Shown in pieces: positions 33,715-44,332 of a stretch of DNA of 64,000 nucleotides. Source of the stretch: Terriglobales bacterium (lineage in GTDB: Bacteria; Acidobacteriota; Terriglobia; Terriglobales; Acidobacteriaceae). Numbering within the stretch: the first letter of the stretch is position 1; the number at the start of each line of letters is the position of its first letter. The translations under genes were made by a program, and so were the position numbers. The notes beneath the pieces were generated by a model. That model saw nothing but the letters and a program-made list of their open reading frames with translations. It was not told the DNA's origin and searched no databases. The stretch lies in the NCBI GenBank assembly GCA_035487355.1, contig DATHMF010000031.1, forward strand, positions 95,584 through 159,583, given 5' to 3'.

Positions 33715-34203
33715 GTGAAATGGCTTTTGCAGAAACGGTTGATAGCAGGGAATGCACGGCACCACGAACGTGGGCTTACGCTCATCGAACTGATTGCAGC
33801 CGTCGCTATTCTTGCAATTCTGACTGGCGCGGCCATACCCGTGATGCGCGTTCGGATTAAAAGAGAGAAAGAGAAAGAGCTGCGCCACGATCTCTGGGAG
33901 ATGCGCGATGCCATTGACCGCTACAAAGATGCTGCCGATCGCGGTGCTTTCCAGATCAAGCTGGGAAGCGAAGGCTATCCCCCTGATTTGGATACGCTGG
34001 TGAAGGGTGTGGATGTGCAAGGGAAGACCATCCGCTTCTTGCGCCGCATTCCTGTTGATCCCCTGACGGGCAAAGCGGAGTGGGGGATGCGCTCGCTGCA
34101 AGATGATCCGGACTCAAATTCCTGGGGCGAGCAGAATGTTTTTGACGTTTACACCAAATCAAATGGCACGGCACTCGACGGGACAAAATATTCGGAATGG
34201 TAA
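33715..34203 (+). CDS. Type II secretion/type IV pilus pseudopilin 1
   Basis: A 162-residue pseudopilin with a GTG start and AGAGG upstream. The prepilin peptidase site is RGLTLIELIAAVAILAILTG, with Glu at +5 and the hydrophobic helix behind it; the leader is long (about 19 residues). The soluble part has an EKELRHDLWEMRDAIDRYKDA helix and the GspG-like RRIPVDPLTGKAEWG motif. The secretin gene is 19 bases upstream, and the end overlaps the next pseudopilin by 7 bases. It is the most GspG-like of the four. Confidence 0.92.
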   Translation: MKWLLQKRLIAGNARHHERGLTLIELIAAVAILAILTGAAIPVMRVRIKREKEKELRHDLWEMRDAIDRYKDAADRGAFQIKLGSEGYPPDLDTLVKGVDVQGKTIRFLRRIPVDPLTGKAEWGMRSLQDDPDSNSWGEQNVFDVYTKSNGTALDGTKYSEW

Positions 34204-34589
34204 TTTCACGCAAACAGCGCGGCTTTACGCTCATTGAGCTACTGATCGTGATCAGTATGATCCTGATCCTGGTGTCGCTTGCGGTCCCCATGTATAAACA
34301 ATCCATATTGAGGGCAAGAGAAACCGTCCTGAAAGATGATTTGTTTACCCTGCGCCGCACGATTGACGAATACACCTACGACAAGAAACGGGCGCCGGCG
34401 TCGCTCGACGACCTGGTGACCGATGGGTACCTGCACCAGATTCCTCCGGATCCGATGACTAAGCTGCCCAACTGGAACCCTGTCATGGAAGCTGATGCAA
34501 GCTTCGAGGGGACGGAGATCGGCATTGACGATATCCATAGCAGCTCCGATGCGATAGGCTCGGATGGCGCAGCGTACAGCACGTGGTAG
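34197..34589 (+). CDS. Pseudopilin 2
   Basis: A 130-residue paralogue with a short leader and the prepilin site RGFTLIELLIVISMILILVS. The soluble part carries the [20 protein letters not shown] helix and GYLHQIPPDPMTKLPNW motif, and ends in SSSDAIGSDGAAYSTW. Its last 110 bases are almost identical in the fourth paralogue at 35298-35407, which points to recent duplication or gene conversion. It overlaps pseudopilin 1 by 7 bases. Confidence 0.92.
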   Translation: MVISRKQRGFTLIELLIVISMILILVSLAVPMYKQSILRARETVLKDDLFTLRRTIDEYTYDKKRAPASLDDLVTDGYLHQIPPDPMTKLPNWNPVMEADASFEGTEIGIDDIHSSSDAIGSDGAAYSTW

Positions 34590-34598
34590 GTATTCGGA

Positions 34599-34997
34599 AT
34601 GGTGATCTCACGCAGACAACGCGGCCTTACGCTTATTGAGTTGATGGTCGTCCTCAGCATAATTTCTATTCTCCTGTCATTTGCTATTCCCATGTTCAAG
34701 CGGTCAATCCTGAGGGCAAAGGAAACTACCCTGAGAAACGATCTGTTCACCCTGCGCCGCATGATTGATGAATATACCTACGACAAGAAAAAAGCGCCGC
34801 AAGCTCTCGACGATCTGGTGGCCGCGGGATATCTGAAGCAGATTCCGGAAGACCCCATGACCCATGACACGAACTGGCAGGTCACGGTAGAGGCCGATGT
34901 GATGCAATATCTCGACCAGACCGATGCCGGCATTGATGACGTCCACAGCAGCTCAAACCTGACGAGCACGGAAGGCACTGAGTACAGCTCTTGGTAA
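34599..34997 (+). CDS. Pseudopilin 3
   Basis: A 132-residue paralogue, 9 bases after pseudopilin 2. The prepilin site is RGLTLIELMVVLSIISILLS. The core helix ([20 protein letters not shown]) and GYLKQIPEDPMTHDTNW motif match the others, but the C-terminal half is more diverged ([20 protein letters not shown]). It should form part of a thin pseudopilus with the neighbours. Confidence 0.92.
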   Translation: MVISRRQRGLTLIELMVVLSIISILLSFAIPMFKRSILRAKETTLRNDLFTLRRMIDEYTYDKKKAPQALDDLVAAGYLKQIPEDPMTHDTNWQVTVEADVMQYLDQTDAGIDDVHSSSNLTSTEGTEYSSW

Positions 34998-35000
34998 AAC

Positions 35001-35030
35001 AGTACTCAGTACTCGGTACCCAGTACTCAG
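35001..35030. repeat. AGTACTCAGTACTCGGTACC text repeat
   Basis: A short stretch of AGTACTC/GGTACCC words between pseudopilins 3 and 4. The same kind of text occurs at 48858-48889. Confidence 0.65.
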
Positions 35031-35044
35031 TTTGTGGTGATGGA

Positions 35045-35407
35045 ATGCGGATTCGCACGGCGAAAATCGTTGGTTTGTTGCTAGTTGCGATGTCCCTATC
35101 CAGTTGCGCGTACAAGCGCCACATACTTCACGCGAAAGAGACAGTATTAAAAGACGATCTTTTCAACATACGCCGTGCGATTGACGAGTACACTTACGAC
35201 AAAAAACGCGCGCCGGCAGCACTCGACGATCTGGTGACCGATGGGTACCTGAAACAGATCCCCAAGGACCCGATGACAGGCAAGGCCGATTGGAACCCTG
35301 TCATGGAAGCCGACGCAAGCTTCGAGGGGACGGAGATCGGCATTGATGATGTCCACAGCAGCTCCGATACGATAGGCGCGGATGGCACTGCGTACAGTAC
35401 GTGGTAA
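35045..35407 (+). CDS. Pseudopilin paralogue with a lipoprotein signal in place of the pilin helix
   Basis: This 120-residue protein is clearly homologous to pseudopilins 2 and 3 in its soluble part ([20 protein letters not shown] to [17 protein letters not shown]). However, its N-terminus has no prepilin peptidase site. It reads [20 protein letters not shown], a lipoprotein signal with lipobox LSSC, so the mature protein should be a membrane-anchored lipoprotein rather than a pilus subunit. The ATG at 35045 starts this signal; an earlier in-frame start lies inside repeat text. The third base pattern of the last 110 bases is nearly identical to pseudopilin 2. Confidence 0.85.
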   Translation: MRIRTAKIVGLLLVAMSLSSCAYKRHILHAKETVLKDDLFNIRRAIDEYTYDKKRAPAALDDLVTDGYLKQIPKDPMTGKADWNPVMEADASFEGTEIGIDDVHSSSDTIGADGTAYSTW

Positions 35408-35450
35408 TTGCCCATCATCGCTCACACATTAGCCCGTATTTCCTTGCCAA

Positions 35451-35480
35451 TTGCTCCACATCGCTCATTTCGTCTAACAT
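35451..35480 (+). promoter_or_regulatory. Candidate promoter for hutU
   Basis: TAACAT at 35475-35480 ends 7 bases before the hutU ATG, with TTGCTC 18 bases upstream as a weak -35. There is no Shine-Dalgarno sequence, so a leaderless message is likely. Confidence 0.4.
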
Positions 35481-35487
35481 CGTTGTG

Positions 35488-37194
35488 ATGCCTACTGAGA
35501 CGGAAACTCTCCGGCAGAGCTACACGCCCATTCACGCGCCGCGCGGCAACACCCTCTCCTGCAAAGGCTGGCAGCAGGAGGCCGCCATGCGCATGCTCAT
35601 GAACAACCTCGATGAAGAAGTTGGCGAGCGACCGCGCGACCTGGTGGTCTATGGGGGCACGGGCCGCGCTGTCCGCAACTGGGATTGCTATCACGCGATT
35701 ATCGCTGCTCTCAAGGAGTTGGAAAATGATGAGACCCTGCTGGTGCAGTCAGGCAAGCCGGTGGGTGTCTTCCAGACACATGAACATGCGCCGCGGGTCC
35801 TGATTGCCAACTCCAACCTGGTGGGGCATTGGTCCAACTGGGAAAAATTCAATGAACTGGAGCGCGCCGGTTTGATGATGTACGGCCAGATGACCGCGGG
35901 CTCGTGGATTTACATCGGCTCGCAAGGCATCGTGCAAGGGACCTTTGAGACCTTTTCTGCCGCTGGGGAGAAGCATTTCGGAGGGAGCCTGGAAGGGAAG
36001 CTCGTGGTCAGCGGCGGCATGGGAGGCATGGGCGGGGCTCAGCCCCTGGCCGCCACTATGGCGGGAGCGGCGTTCCTGGGAATCGAAGTAGACGCCGAGC
36101 GCATCAAGAAGCGCCTCAAGACCGGCTACTGCGACTTCATGGTCAATACGCTGGATGAAGCTTTGCGCATTCTCAAGAATGCTATCCGCAAAAAACAGGC
36201 GGTCTCGGTTGGGTTAGTGGGGAACTGTGCCGACGTTGTTCCCGAACTGGCGGCGCGCGGAGTTGTGCCTGATCTGCTTACCGACCAGACCTCAGCCCAC
36301 GATCCCCTGAACGGTTACATTGCGCGAGGGCTCTCCCCGGTCGAGGCCACGGAGTTGCGCAAACGCGATCCTAAAGGATACGAAGAACGCTCGCTGGATT
36401 CGATTGCTCGGCATGTGGAAGGAATGCTGGTGCTGCAAAAGATGGGCGCGGTGACGTTTGACTACGGCAACAACATTCGTACCTTCGCCCATCAACACGG
36501 CGTGAAGAATGCCTATGATTTTCCAGGATTCGTACCGGAGTATATCCGCCCGTTGTTTTGCGAGGGGCGTGGGCCATTCCGTTGGGTGGCGCTCTCAGGC
36601 GATCCTGGCGATATTGCCGCGACAGACAATCTAGTTCTGGAGATGTTTCCACAAAACCAGATCCTGAGCCGCTGGATCAATCTGGCACGCAAGCGAATCA
36701 AGTTTCAGGGGCTGCCGGCGCGCATCTGCTGGCTGGGATATGGCGAGCGCGCTCAGTTTGGCCAGGCTATCAATGAGATGGTTAAGAATGGCAAGCTCAA
36801 GGCCCCAATTGTAATAGGGCGCGATCATCTGGACTGTGGCTCGGTGGCGTCGCCCTATCGTGAGACCGAAGCCATGAAGGATGGTTCTGATGCCGTCGCC
36901 GACTGGCCCATCTTGAATGCGCTGCTCAACACTGCAAGCGGCGCTTCATGGGTCTCAGTGCATAACGGCGGAGGCGTGGGAATTGGTTATTCTCTGCATG
37001 CCGGCCAGGTGACGGTCGCCGATGGCAGCGAGGCGATGGCGAAGCGTATTGAGCGGGTGCTGACCTGCGATCCCGGAATGGGAATCATACGCCATGCTGA
37101 TGCAGGATATGAGGCCGCCATTGACTTCGCCCAGCGCAAAGGTGTGAAAATTCCCATGAAGCGCAATCCAGCAGGTTCCGGTGACAGCAAGTAA
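35488..37194 (+). CDS. hutU: Urocanate hydratase
   Basis: Second step of histidine degradation, converting urocanate to imidazolone propionate with NAD as cofactor. At 568 residues it has the family length. The protein opens [19 protein letters not shown]. Signatures include [14 protein letters not shown], the Gly-rich [18 protein letters not shown] loop and the active-site Cys in [17 protein letters not shown] took the ATG at 35488 because upstream in-frame codons have no homology-like features. hutI overlaps its end by 14 bases. No histidine ammonia-lyase (hutH) gene lies in the window. Confidence 0.96.
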   Translation: MPTETETLRQSYTPIHAPRGNTLSCKGWQQEAAMRMLMNNLDEEVGERPRDLVVYGGTGRAVRNWDCYHAIIAALKELENDETLLVQSGKPVGVFQTHEHAPRVLIANSNLVGHWSNWEKFNELERAGLMMYGQMTAGSWIYIGSQGIVQGTFETFSAAGEKHFGGSLEGKLVVSGGMGGMGGAQPLAATMAGAAFLGIEVDAERIKKRLKTGYCDFMVNTLDEALRILKNAIRKKQAVSVGLVGNCADVVPELAARGVVPDLLTDQTSAHDPLNGYIARGLSPVEATELRKRDPKGYEERSLDSIARHVEGMLVLQKMGAVTFDYGNNIRTFAHQHGVKNAYDFPGFVPEYIRPLFCEGRGPFRWVALSGDPGDIAATDNLVLEMFPQNQILSRWINLARKRIKFQGLPARICWLGYGERAQFGQAINEMVKNGKLKAPIVIGRDHLDCGSVASPYRETEAMKDGSDAVADWPILNALLNTASGASWVSVHNGGGVGIGYSLHAGQVTVADGSEAMAKRIERVLTCDPGMGIIRHADAGYEAAIDFAQRKGVKIPMKRNPAGSGDSK

Positions 37195-38479
37195 AAAGAA
37201 GCAATCCGCAAGCGCATTGCTACTAGCCAATATTGGCGAGTTGCTGACATTGCACGCTCCCGGTAAAGGTCAAGGCCCGCGCCGCGCGCACGAACTCAAC
37301 GACGTGGGAATCATCGAAGATGCGGCCGTGCTTTGCGACGGCGGCAAAATTCTGGCTGCCGGCAAACAGCGCGAGGTGCTGCGGCATCCTGCGCGCAAGA
37401 AGCTGAAGTCCGTTGAAGAAATTGACTGCCAACAGAAAGTGGTCCTTCCAGGTTTCGTTGATTCGCACACTCACCTTGTTTTTGCCGCTCCGCGACTCGT
37501 GGATTTCGACAAACGCATTGCCGGAGCGACTTATGAAGAAATAGCTGAAGCCGGCGGCGGCATCCGCAGCAGCGTGGAAGCTCTCCGCAAAGCACCGGCA
37601 AAAATCCTGGCTCAACGGGCGCTGGCCACATTGCAGGAGATGGCGGCGCAGGGGACATGCACGGTAGAGGCCAAGTCAGGTTACGGCCTCAGCGTGGAAG
37701 CAGAAATCAAATCGTTGGAAGCCATCCAGCAGGCGGCCAAGGCATGGCCGGGGACGGTGGTGGCTACACTATTAGGCGCACATGTGGTTCCAAAAGAGTT
37801 TCAGAATAAACCCGAGCGTTACCTTCGCGAAGTTTGCGAAAAGATGATCCCACTGGCCAGCAAACGAAAGCTGGCCGCATTCGTGGACATCTTTTACGAA
37901 CGCGGAGCGTTTAACCTGGAAGCCTGTGAGCAGGTTTTCGCGGCCGCAACACAGCATGGGCTGGGCGTGCGAGCGCATGCAGGCCAGTTCTCGTCAGCAG
38001 AGCTGTGGCCGTTGCTGCGTTTTCATCCGGCTTCATTCGACCACATGGATTGCATCAACGGCGAAGACATCCCGCAGCTAGCAAGACGCGATACGGTCGT
38101 GACCCTGCTGCCGGGATCGAATTACTTTCTAGGATTAGAAAAATTTCCGCCGGCACGCACTTTGATTGACGGCGGAGTGCCGGTAGCGCTGGCAACCGAC
38201 TATAATCCGGGAACCTCGCCGACGAGCAATATGCAGTTTGTCCTGTCGTTGGCCTGCACGCACATGAAGATGACGCCTGCCGAAGCCATTGCCGCAGCCA
38301 CAATCAACGGCGCCCATGCTCTGCGGCTGGCAGAGCGCAAAGGGAGCCTGGAGCCAGGGAAGGACGCTGATCTGGCCGTTTTTGAAGCGGAGGACTACCG
38401 CGAAATCGCTTATTGGGTTGGCGGTAATCGGTGCTCGACCACTATTTTGAATGGGACAGTTTCTGTCCGCAATGCATGA
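37181..38479 (+). CDS. hutI: Imidazolonepropionase
   Basis: Third step of histidine degradation, opening imidazolone propionate to formiminoglutamate. This is a 432-residue amidohydrolase with metal ligands in [26 protein letters not shown] and [11 protein letters not shown]. The GTG start at 37181 overlaps hutU by 14 bases, so translation is coupled. The N-terminal beta-sandwich strand region and C-terminal [16 protein letters not shown] are typical. Following glutamate formation, the product feeds central metabolism. Confidence 0.96.
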   Translation: MTASKKKQSASALLLANIGELLTLHAPGKGQGPRRAHELNDVGIIEDAAVLCDGGKILAAGKQREVLRHPARKKLKSVEEIDCQQKVVLPGFVDSHTHLVFAAPRLVDFDKRIAGATYEEIAEAGGGIRSSVEALRKAPAKILAQRALATLQEMAAQGTCTVEAKSGYGLSVEAEIKSLEAIQQAAKAWPGTVVATLLGAHVVPKEFQNKPERYLREVCEKMIPLASKRKLAAFVDIFYERGAFNLEACEQVFAAATQHGLGVRAHAGQFSSAELWPLLRFHPASFDHMDCINGEDIPQLARRDTVVTLLPGSNYFLGLEKFPPARTLIDGGVPVALATDYNPGTSPTSNMQFVLSLACTHMKMTPAEAIAAATINGAHALRLAERKGSLEPGKDADLAVFEAEDYREIAYWVGGNRCSTTILNGTVSVRNA

Positions 38480-38514
38480 AATTATAAGTCTTACACTGGA
38501 GATAGATTCCCAAA

Positions 38515-41121
38515 ATGAAAACGATTGTATGTGTAATCTGCAGCATGATTGTCATGGTCTCGTGCCTCCGGGCACAGCGACTGCCGGAAATTGCCGTTCC
38601 GGAGAATTACAAGCTCACCTTTACGCCGGACTTTGCGACCGACACCTTTGCCGGCCAGGAAGAGATTACCCTGCACATGTTGAAGCCCAACAATGTCATC
38701 GTGCTCAATGCGGCGGAGATTGATTTTGAGGCCGTCATGGTGCATCTCGGCGAAGATACCCTCATGGGCAAGGTAACCAACGGCCCAGAAAATCAGATGG
38801 TCACTTTGACCTTTGACAAGCCTATCGCTGCCGGTCCTGCCTTGCTGCATATTCACTACAAGGGCAAACTGAACAATCAGCTACGCGGCCTGTATTTGAG
38901 CCGCGCTAATGGAAGGAAATATGCCGTAAGTCAGCTCGAAGCGGTGGATGCGCGGCGTGCATTTCCCAGCTTCGATGAACCATCGTATAAAGCAACGTTT
39001 GACGTTACGGTGATCGCGGACAAGGGCGATACCGCCATTTCGAACGGCAAAATCATCTCGGATACGCCTGGCCCGGGCGAAAATCAGCACACCATTAAGT
39101 TTTCGACCACGCCGAAGATGTCTACCTACCTGGTGGCGCTTGCGGTGGGAGATTTTTACTGCCAGGAGGGTTCGCAGGATGGAATTCCTATCCGAGTCTG
39201 CGCTACGCCCGACAAGAAAAACCTGTTGAGCTTTGCGCTCGAATCTGCCGAGCACATCCTGCATTTTTATGACAATTATTATTCCATCAAGTACCCGTAC
39301 GGAAAGCTGGATATCCTCGCGGCGCCTGACTTTGAGGCAGGAGCCATGGAAAACACCGCGGCCATCTTCTACCGGGAGACCTTGTTGACGATTGATGATA
39401 AAACCGCCTCCGTGGATGCGCACAAGCAAGTCGCCGATGTTCTAGGACATGAGATGGCGCACCAGTGGTTCGGCGATCTTGTGACCATGAAGTGGTGGGA
39501 CGATATCTGGCTCAACGAGGGCTTTGCCACATGGATGTCGAGGAAGCCAGTAGCCGACTGGAAGCAGGATTGGGACCTTGATATAGACAAGGCGCGGGCC
39601 ACCAGCATGGCGCTGAATACCGATTCCTTGCAGCATACGCGCCCGATTCGGGCCAAGGCCGAGACCCCTAACCAGATTGACGAACTCTTTGATGGCATCG
39701 CTTATGGAAAGGCGGCGTCAGTCTTGCGCATGATTGAAGCCTACGTGGGCCCCGAGGTCTTCCGCAAAGGAGTTAATGCCTATCTGGAAAAACATGCTTA
39801 CGGCAACGCCACCTCGGAAGATTTCTGGAATGCGATTGCAGAAGCTTCACACAAACCGGTGGACCAGATCATGCCCACCTTCATTACCCAGGCGGGCGCT
39901 CCGTTGCTCACCGTGAAGTCCGCCTGCAAAAACGGCAGGACCGAGGTCACACTCTCGCAACAGCGTTTTTACTACGACAGCAAGCTGCTGAAGCAACCCT
40001 CGAGTGAACTTTGGCAAATCCCAGTTTGCATAAAGACCGAGAAAGGCAGGAGCTGCCAGCTTGTTACCAAGCAAGAGCAGACCGTCGAATTGAACGGCTG
40101 CTCGCCGTGGGTATTCACCAATGCCGATGCCGTGGGCCACTACCGGTCGGTCTACGATCCCGCGATGTTGCGCCGATTGGGCGAGGTTGCCGAGACCAAA
40201 CTCTCGCCGCAGGAGCGCATTTCGCTGTTGGGAGATAGCTGGGCTGCGGTCCGCGCCGGCAAGTACCGCATGGGCGACTATCTTTCTCTGATCCAGGGGA
40301 TGCAGCAGGAGCGCAACCTCTCTGCAATCGATATCCTGGTGGAGAATCTTTCCAGTATTGACCGCGATCTCCTGGATGATTCCAACCGCGAGCAGTTCCA
40401 GACATTTGTGCGTAATCTGTTTCGTCCGGCGGCACAAGAGTTGGGCTGGTCATCGGCTCCGGGAGAGGGTGATGAGCGCCGCAGCCTTCGCGCTAAAGTC
40501 CTTGAAGCTTACGGCTATCTTGGCCGCGATCCCGAGACGCTGAAGAAAGCCCGCGAACTGGTGCTGCAGTACATGGAGAACCCGGCTTCGGCAGATACCA
40601 CGCTGGTCCGCACCGCGTTCCGCGTTGCTGCTGTCGAAGGCGATGAGGCTTTGTACAACAAGATCCTGGAAAGTTCCAAGAACGCGAAGTCTCCGGAAGA
40701 GTATTACCTTTATGTCAGGGCACTGGTGGAGTTTCGCCAACCGGAGTTGATTCAGCGCACTTTTAATCTGGTACTCTCGCCGGAGATCCGCAACCAGGAT
40801 GCCCCCGGGCTCATTGCCAGACAGTTTTCTAATCCGGCCGCTCGCTCGGAGGTCTGGAACCTGGTGCGGCAAAACTGGTCCGGCGTGCAAGCCAAGACCA
40901 CGCAATCCAGCGGCCGGGAGATCGTAACGGCAACCAACTCTTTTTGTGACGCTAAAACGCGCGACGAGGTACAACAGTTTTTCACCGAGCATAAAGTGCC
41001 TGCCGCAGAGCGCAGCTTGCCGCGTGCGCTAGAAAGCATTAGCAACTGCATTGATCTGAAGGCACAGCAGGAGCAGAACCTGAATGCCTGGCTGGGGCAG
41101 CAACATAGCAGCGGGCAGTAG
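38515..41121 (+). CDS. Exported M1-family metallo-aminopeptidase
   Basis: A zinc aminopeptidase of 868 residues. The N-terminal 20 residues (KTIVCVICSMIVMVSCLRAQ) form a signal peptide, so it acts outside the cytoplasm. The substrate-binding exopeptidase motif GAMEN and the zinc site HEMAHQWFGD (near residue 312), with the downstream NEGFATWM Glu ligand, are complete. A C-terminal ERAP1-like helical domain follows from about 540. It lies 35 bases after hutI on the same strand and would supply amino acids from external peptides. Confidence 0.95.
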   Translation: MKTIVCVICSMIVMVSCLRAQRLPEIAVPENYKLTFTPDFATDTFAGQEEITLHMLKPNNVIVLNAAEIDFEAVMVHLGEDTLMGKVTNGPENQMVTLTFDKPIAAGPALLHIHYKGKLNNQLRGLYLSRANGRKYAVSQLEAVDARRAFPSFDEPSYKATFDVTVIADKGDTAISNGKIISDTPGPGENQHTIKFSTTPKMSTYLVALAVGDFYCQEGSQDGIPIRVCATPDKKNLLSFALESAEHILHFYDNYYSIKYPYGKLDILAAPDFEAGAMENTAAIFYRETLLTIDDKTASVDAHKQVADVLGHEMAHQWFGDLVTMKWWDDIWLNEGFATWMSRKPVADWKQDWDLDIDKARATSMALNTDSLQHTRPIRAKAETPNQIDELFDGIAYGKAASVLRMIEAYVGPEVFRKGVNAYLEKHAYGNATSEDFWNAIAEASHKPVDQIMPTFITQAGAPLLTVKSACKNGRTEVTLSQQRFYYDSKLLKQPSSELWQIPVCIKTEKGRSCQLVTKQEQTVELNGCSPWVFTNADAVGHYRSVYDPAMLRRLGEVAETKLSPQERISLLGDSWAAVRAGKYRMGDYLSLIQGMQQERNLSAIDILVENLSSIDRDLLDDSNREQFQTFVRNLFRPAAQELGWSSAPGEGDERRSLRAKVLEAYGYLGRDPETLKKARELVLQYMENPASADTTLVRTAFRVAAVEGDEALYNKILESSKNAKSPEEYYLYVRALVEFRQPELIQRTFNLVLSPEIRNQDAPGLIARQFSNPAARSEVWNLVRQNWSGVQAKTTQSSGREIVTATNSFCDAKTRDEVQQFFTEHKVPAAERSLPRALESISNCIDLKAQQEQNLNAWLGQQHSSGQ

Positions 41122-41187
41122 GGTGCAAATAGAAGCTTCTATGCACAGAGGCACTGAGAAAAATTGGGTCACACTCAGGAACGAGAA

Positions 41188-41802
41188 TTATATTGAGTAT
41201 TTTTCTGTGTCTTCTGATGTGATTTTCTTTATCTCTTTCCAAAGTTCTTCGCGACCCGTCCCGGTTTTTGCGGAATAGGCGAGAACCGGTCCGATTTGCA
41301 ATTCCCGGCCCAATATTCTTAACGAGTTGTTGAGTTTGTTGCCAGAGAGCCGGTCGCTCTTTGTGGCGACGACCAGTAAATTCCTCTGGGCTGCGCGCAG
41401 GAATTCGATCAATTGCAAATCACTGGGCTGGGGTGGGACATTGGAATCCACAAGCACAATGCAGCCAGCCAGGTTTTCGCGTCCGGTCAAATAGGGATCA
41501 ATAAACTTCGGCCACTCGGCTGTAATGCTTTTGGAAAGCTTGGCATAGCCGTAGCCGGGCAAATCGGCAAAGCGTAAATCCGGCAGCGCGCTTTTTGCGC
41601 GCAGATAAATTTCAAAAAAATTAATTGTCCGGGTTCTGCCCGGGGTCGAGCTTACGTTAGCAATTTTCTCACCGACGAGAGAATTTAGAAGACTCGATTT
41701 GCCGACGTTGGAACGTCCAAGAAAGGCGATCTCGGGAACGGCTGGAGCAGGGAATTGCCCTGGGTCGGCGGCAGAGGTCAGGAATTTGCAGTGAATTTTC
41801 AT
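41188..41802 (-). CDS. engB: Ribosome-biogenesis GTPase YsxC/EngB
   Basis: A 204-residue GTPase needed for large-subunit assembly. The G motifs are G1 GRSNVGKS (29-36), G2 within the TPGRTRTINFF region, G3 DLPGYGYA and G4 TKSDR. The start is followed by a short KIHCKFLTSAADPGQFP segment. Dispersed CACAGAG repeats flank both ends. It lies just downstream of lon but is separated by a terminator. Confidence 0.96.
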   Translation of the reverse strand: MKIHCKFLTSAADPGQFPAPAVPEIAFLGRSNVGKSSLLNSLVGEKIANVSSTPGRTRTINFFEIYLRAKSALPDLRFADLPGYGYAKLSKSITAEWPKFIDPYLTGRENLAGCIVLVDSNVPPQPSDLQLIEFLRAAQRNLLVVATKSDRLSGNKLNNSLRILGRELQIGPVLAYSAKTGTGREELWKEIKKITSEDTEKYSI

Positions 41803-41813
41803 TCAGGTTTTTT

Positions 41814-41844
41814 TACCACAGAGACACAGAGGCACAGAGAAAAG
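41814..41844. repeat. ACCACAGAGACACAGAGGC text repeat
   Basis: ACCACAGAGACACAGAGGCA followed by CAGAGAAAAGC, the longest copy of this dispersed family in the window. Related words occur at 27707, 28677, 30330 and 41141. Confidence 0.75.
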
Positions 41845-41865
41845 CAATTAGGTTTTTTTACGAAT

Positions 41866-41900
41866 CTAAAAAAAATAAAGCCCGCGTATTGCGGGCTTTA
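41866..41900 (-). terminator. Terminator after lon
   Basis: AAAGCCCGC (41878-41886) pairs perfectly with GCGGGCTTT (41891-41899) around a short loop. On the minus strand it is followed by a T-rich run (the A-run at 41868-41877). It lies 16 bases past the lon stop codon. Confidence 0.9.
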
Positions 41901-41915
41901 TTCAAGAGATAAATC

Positions 41916-44327
41916 TTACTGATGTGTGGTCGTTCCCTCGCTCGACTGGGGCACATTGGCCATGGGCTGGTTGACGGCGATTGCCTCTTCAATCTCAGGC
42001 AGTGGACGCTCCAGGGCGATGGGCAGAACTTCATCCATGGTATCGGCAAAGTGCAGCTTGATCTGACTCAACAGGCTCTGCGGCACATCGGGGAGGTCTT
42101 TCTCATTATCCCGCGGCAAGATGACCTCGAAGATGCCGGCGCGATGGGCAGCCAGAAGTTTTTCCTTCAATCCGCCGATGGGAAGCACTTTACCGCGCAG
42201 GGTTATCTCTCCGGTCATGGCGACGTCGCGCCGGACTGGAATCTTACTCAGCGCACTGGCCATGGCGGTGGCAATGGTAATGCCTGCCGAGGGGCCGTCT
42301 TTGGGGATGGCGCCTTCGGGCACATGCAGATGGATATCCACGTTACGATAAAAGTCGCGTGGGAGTCCCAGACGATGGGCGCGTGAGCGCACATACGACA
42401 TGGCAGCCTGGGCCGATTCCTGCATCACGTCTCCGAGCTTGCCGGTCGTGGTCAGCTTGCCTTTGCCATCTACAATCGTTACCTCGGTGCTGAGAATCGA
42501 ACCACCGACCTCGGTCCAGGCCAGGCCGGTCACCAGGCCGATCTCGTTCTTCTCGTGCGCCAGCGTGTCGCGGAACTTGATAACGCCCAGCAAGTCGCCG
42601 ATGTTCTCGCCGGTGATATTGATGTTGTACTCGGATCCATCTTTGACTACCCGGCGCGCTACCTTGCGGCCGATATTACCGATCTCGCGTTCTAGGTTGC
42701 GAACGCCGGCTTCGCGAGTGAATCCGCGAATAATGCCGGTGATGGCATCGTCGGTAAAGGTGATGTTCTTTTCCGTCAGACCGGTGGCCTCGCGCTGCTT
42801 ACGGACCAGATACTGCTTGGCGATTTCCAGCTTTTCCGGTTCGGTGTAGCCGTGCAGCCGCAGAACTTCCATACGGTCCTGCAAAGCAGCGGGAATCGTA
42901 TGCAGTACGTTAGCCGTGGCTATGAAGAAGACTTGCGAGAGATCGTATTCAACGTCGAGGTAGTGATCCATGAAGCTGTGGTTCTGTTCAGGATCGAGCA
43001 CTTCGAGCAAGGCCGATGACGGGTCGCCACGGAAGTCGGTGGACATCTTGTCAATTTCATCGAGCATGATGACCGGATTCTTGGTCCCGGCTTTCTTCAT
43101 CATCTGAATAAGCTGGCCGGGAAGGGCACCGATGTAGGTGCGGCGATGTCCGCGAATCTCCGCTTCGTCACGCACGCCACCCAGGGACATGCGTACGAAC
43201 TTACGCCCTGTGGCCTTGGCAATGGACATACCCAGCGAGGTCTTGCCCACGCCCGGAGGGCCGACAAAGCACAGGATCGAGCCCTTGGGATTCTTTACTA
43301 ACTGCCTCACGGCAAGGAACTCAAGAATGCGGTCTTTAATCTTCTCGAGGCCGTAGTGGTCGGTGTTTAAGATTTCTTCGGCACGCTTGATATTGCGAAT
43401 TTCTTTGGAGCGCTTGCGCCACGGGACCGCCAGCAGCCAATCGAGATAGTTGCGCGAAACCGTGGACTCGGCCGACATGGGCGGCATGGCTTCAAGCTTC
43501 TTGAGCTCCTGCAGCGCCTTTTCATGCACGTCTTTGGGCATGCCGGCGCTATCAACTTTCTTTTTCAGCTCGTCAAACTCGCTCTTTTCGCCGCGTCCCA
43601 GTTCCTTTTGGATGGCCTTGATCTTTTCGTTGAGGTAATACTCTTTCTGGGCCTTTTCCATCTGGCGCTTTACCCGCGACTGGATGGTGCGATCCATATT
43701 GAGCTTCTCGATCTCAATATCGAGCACATCGCAGATGCGGTTGAGGCGCTCGGCAGGATCAAAAATTTCAAGCAGCTCCTGCTTCTCTTCAATGGAGAGC
43801 TGCAGGTTGGCAGAGATGGTGTCGGTCAGCCGTGCGGGGTCATCCATCTTGACCGCTGCGATCATGGTCTCGTAGTTCAGAGACTGGCACAGCTTTACGT
43901 ATTGCTCAAAAAGAGATGTAGCACGCTGGATGCCGGTTTCAATGGCGGGTGAGTGCAGCGGAGGATAGCTGGCGGTTTGTACTGTAGCCAGCAGATAGCC
44001 ATCAGATTCTTTGATATCTTCGACTTTGCCGCGCTCCAACCCTTCCACCAGGACTTTGATATTGCCATCCTGAAGCTTCAGGCTCTGCACGATATTGACA
44101 ATGGTGCCTACCTGGTAGATTTCGCCGGGCTTGGGCTCATCCACGCTGGCGTCGTGTTGCGTGGCCAGGAAGATCTTCTTGTCGGAGGCGAGCGCAGCTT
44201 CTAAAGCGCGCACGCTGGATTCGCGGCCCACGACAAAAGGGGTCATCATGAAGGGGAAGATGACCACGTCACGAATGGGCATCATCGGCAGCTTGCGAAC
44301 TTCGAGTTTTTCCCGGAGGGAGCTCAC
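41916..44327 (-). CDS. lon: ATP-dependent protease Lon
   Basis: An 803-residue Lon-A protease that degrades misfolded and regulatory proteins. The N-terminal LAN domain opens [15 protein letters not shown]. The AAA+ module has Walker A GPPGVGKT and the [18 protein letters not shown] pore and sensor region. The proteolytic domain has the Ser-Lys dyad in KDGPSAGIT and the conserved [18 protein letters not shown]ys. It is the last gene of the tig-clpP-clpX-lon run and lies 5 bases after clpX, so it is co-transcribed with it and ends at a strong terminator. Confidence 0.98.
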   Translation of the reverse strand: MSSLREKLEVRKLPMMPIRDVVIFPFMMTPFVVGRESSVRALEAALASDKKIFLATQHDASVDEPKPGEIYQVGTIVNIVQSLKLQDGNIKVLVEGLERGKVEDIKESDGYLLATVQTASYPPLHSPAIETGIQRATSLFEQYVKLCQSLNYETMIAAVKMDDPARLTDTISANLQLSIEEKQELLEIFDPAERLNRICDVLDIEIEKLNMDRTIQSRVKRQMEKAQKEYYLNEKIKAIQKELGRGEKSEFDELKKKVDSAGMPKDVHEKALQELKKLEAMPPMSAESTVSRNYLDWLLAVPWRKRSKEIRNIKRAEEILNTDHYGLEKIKDRILEFLAVRQLVKNPKGSILCFVGPPGVGKTSLGMSIAKATGRKFVRMSLGGVRDEAEIRGHRRTYIGALPGQLIQMMKKAGTKNPVIMLDEIDKMSTDFRGDPSSALLEVLDPEQNHSFMDHYLDVEYDLSQVFFIATANVLHTIPAALQDRMEVLRLHGYTEPEKLEIAKQYLVRKQREATGLTEKNITFTDDAITGIIRGFTREAGVRNLEREIGNIGRKVARRVVKDGSEYNINITGENIGDLLGVIKFRDTLAHEKNEIGLVTGLAWTEVGGSILSTEVTIVDGKGKLTTTGKLGDVMQESAQAAMSYVRSRAHRLGLPRDFYRNVDIHLHVPEGAIPKDGPSAGITIATAMASALSKIPVRRDVAMTGEITLRGKVLPIGGLKEKLLAAHRAGIFEVILPRDNEKDLPDVPQSLLSQIKLHFADTMDEVLPIALERPLPEIEEAIAVNQPMANVPQSSEGTTTHQ

Positions 44328-44332
44328 TATGG

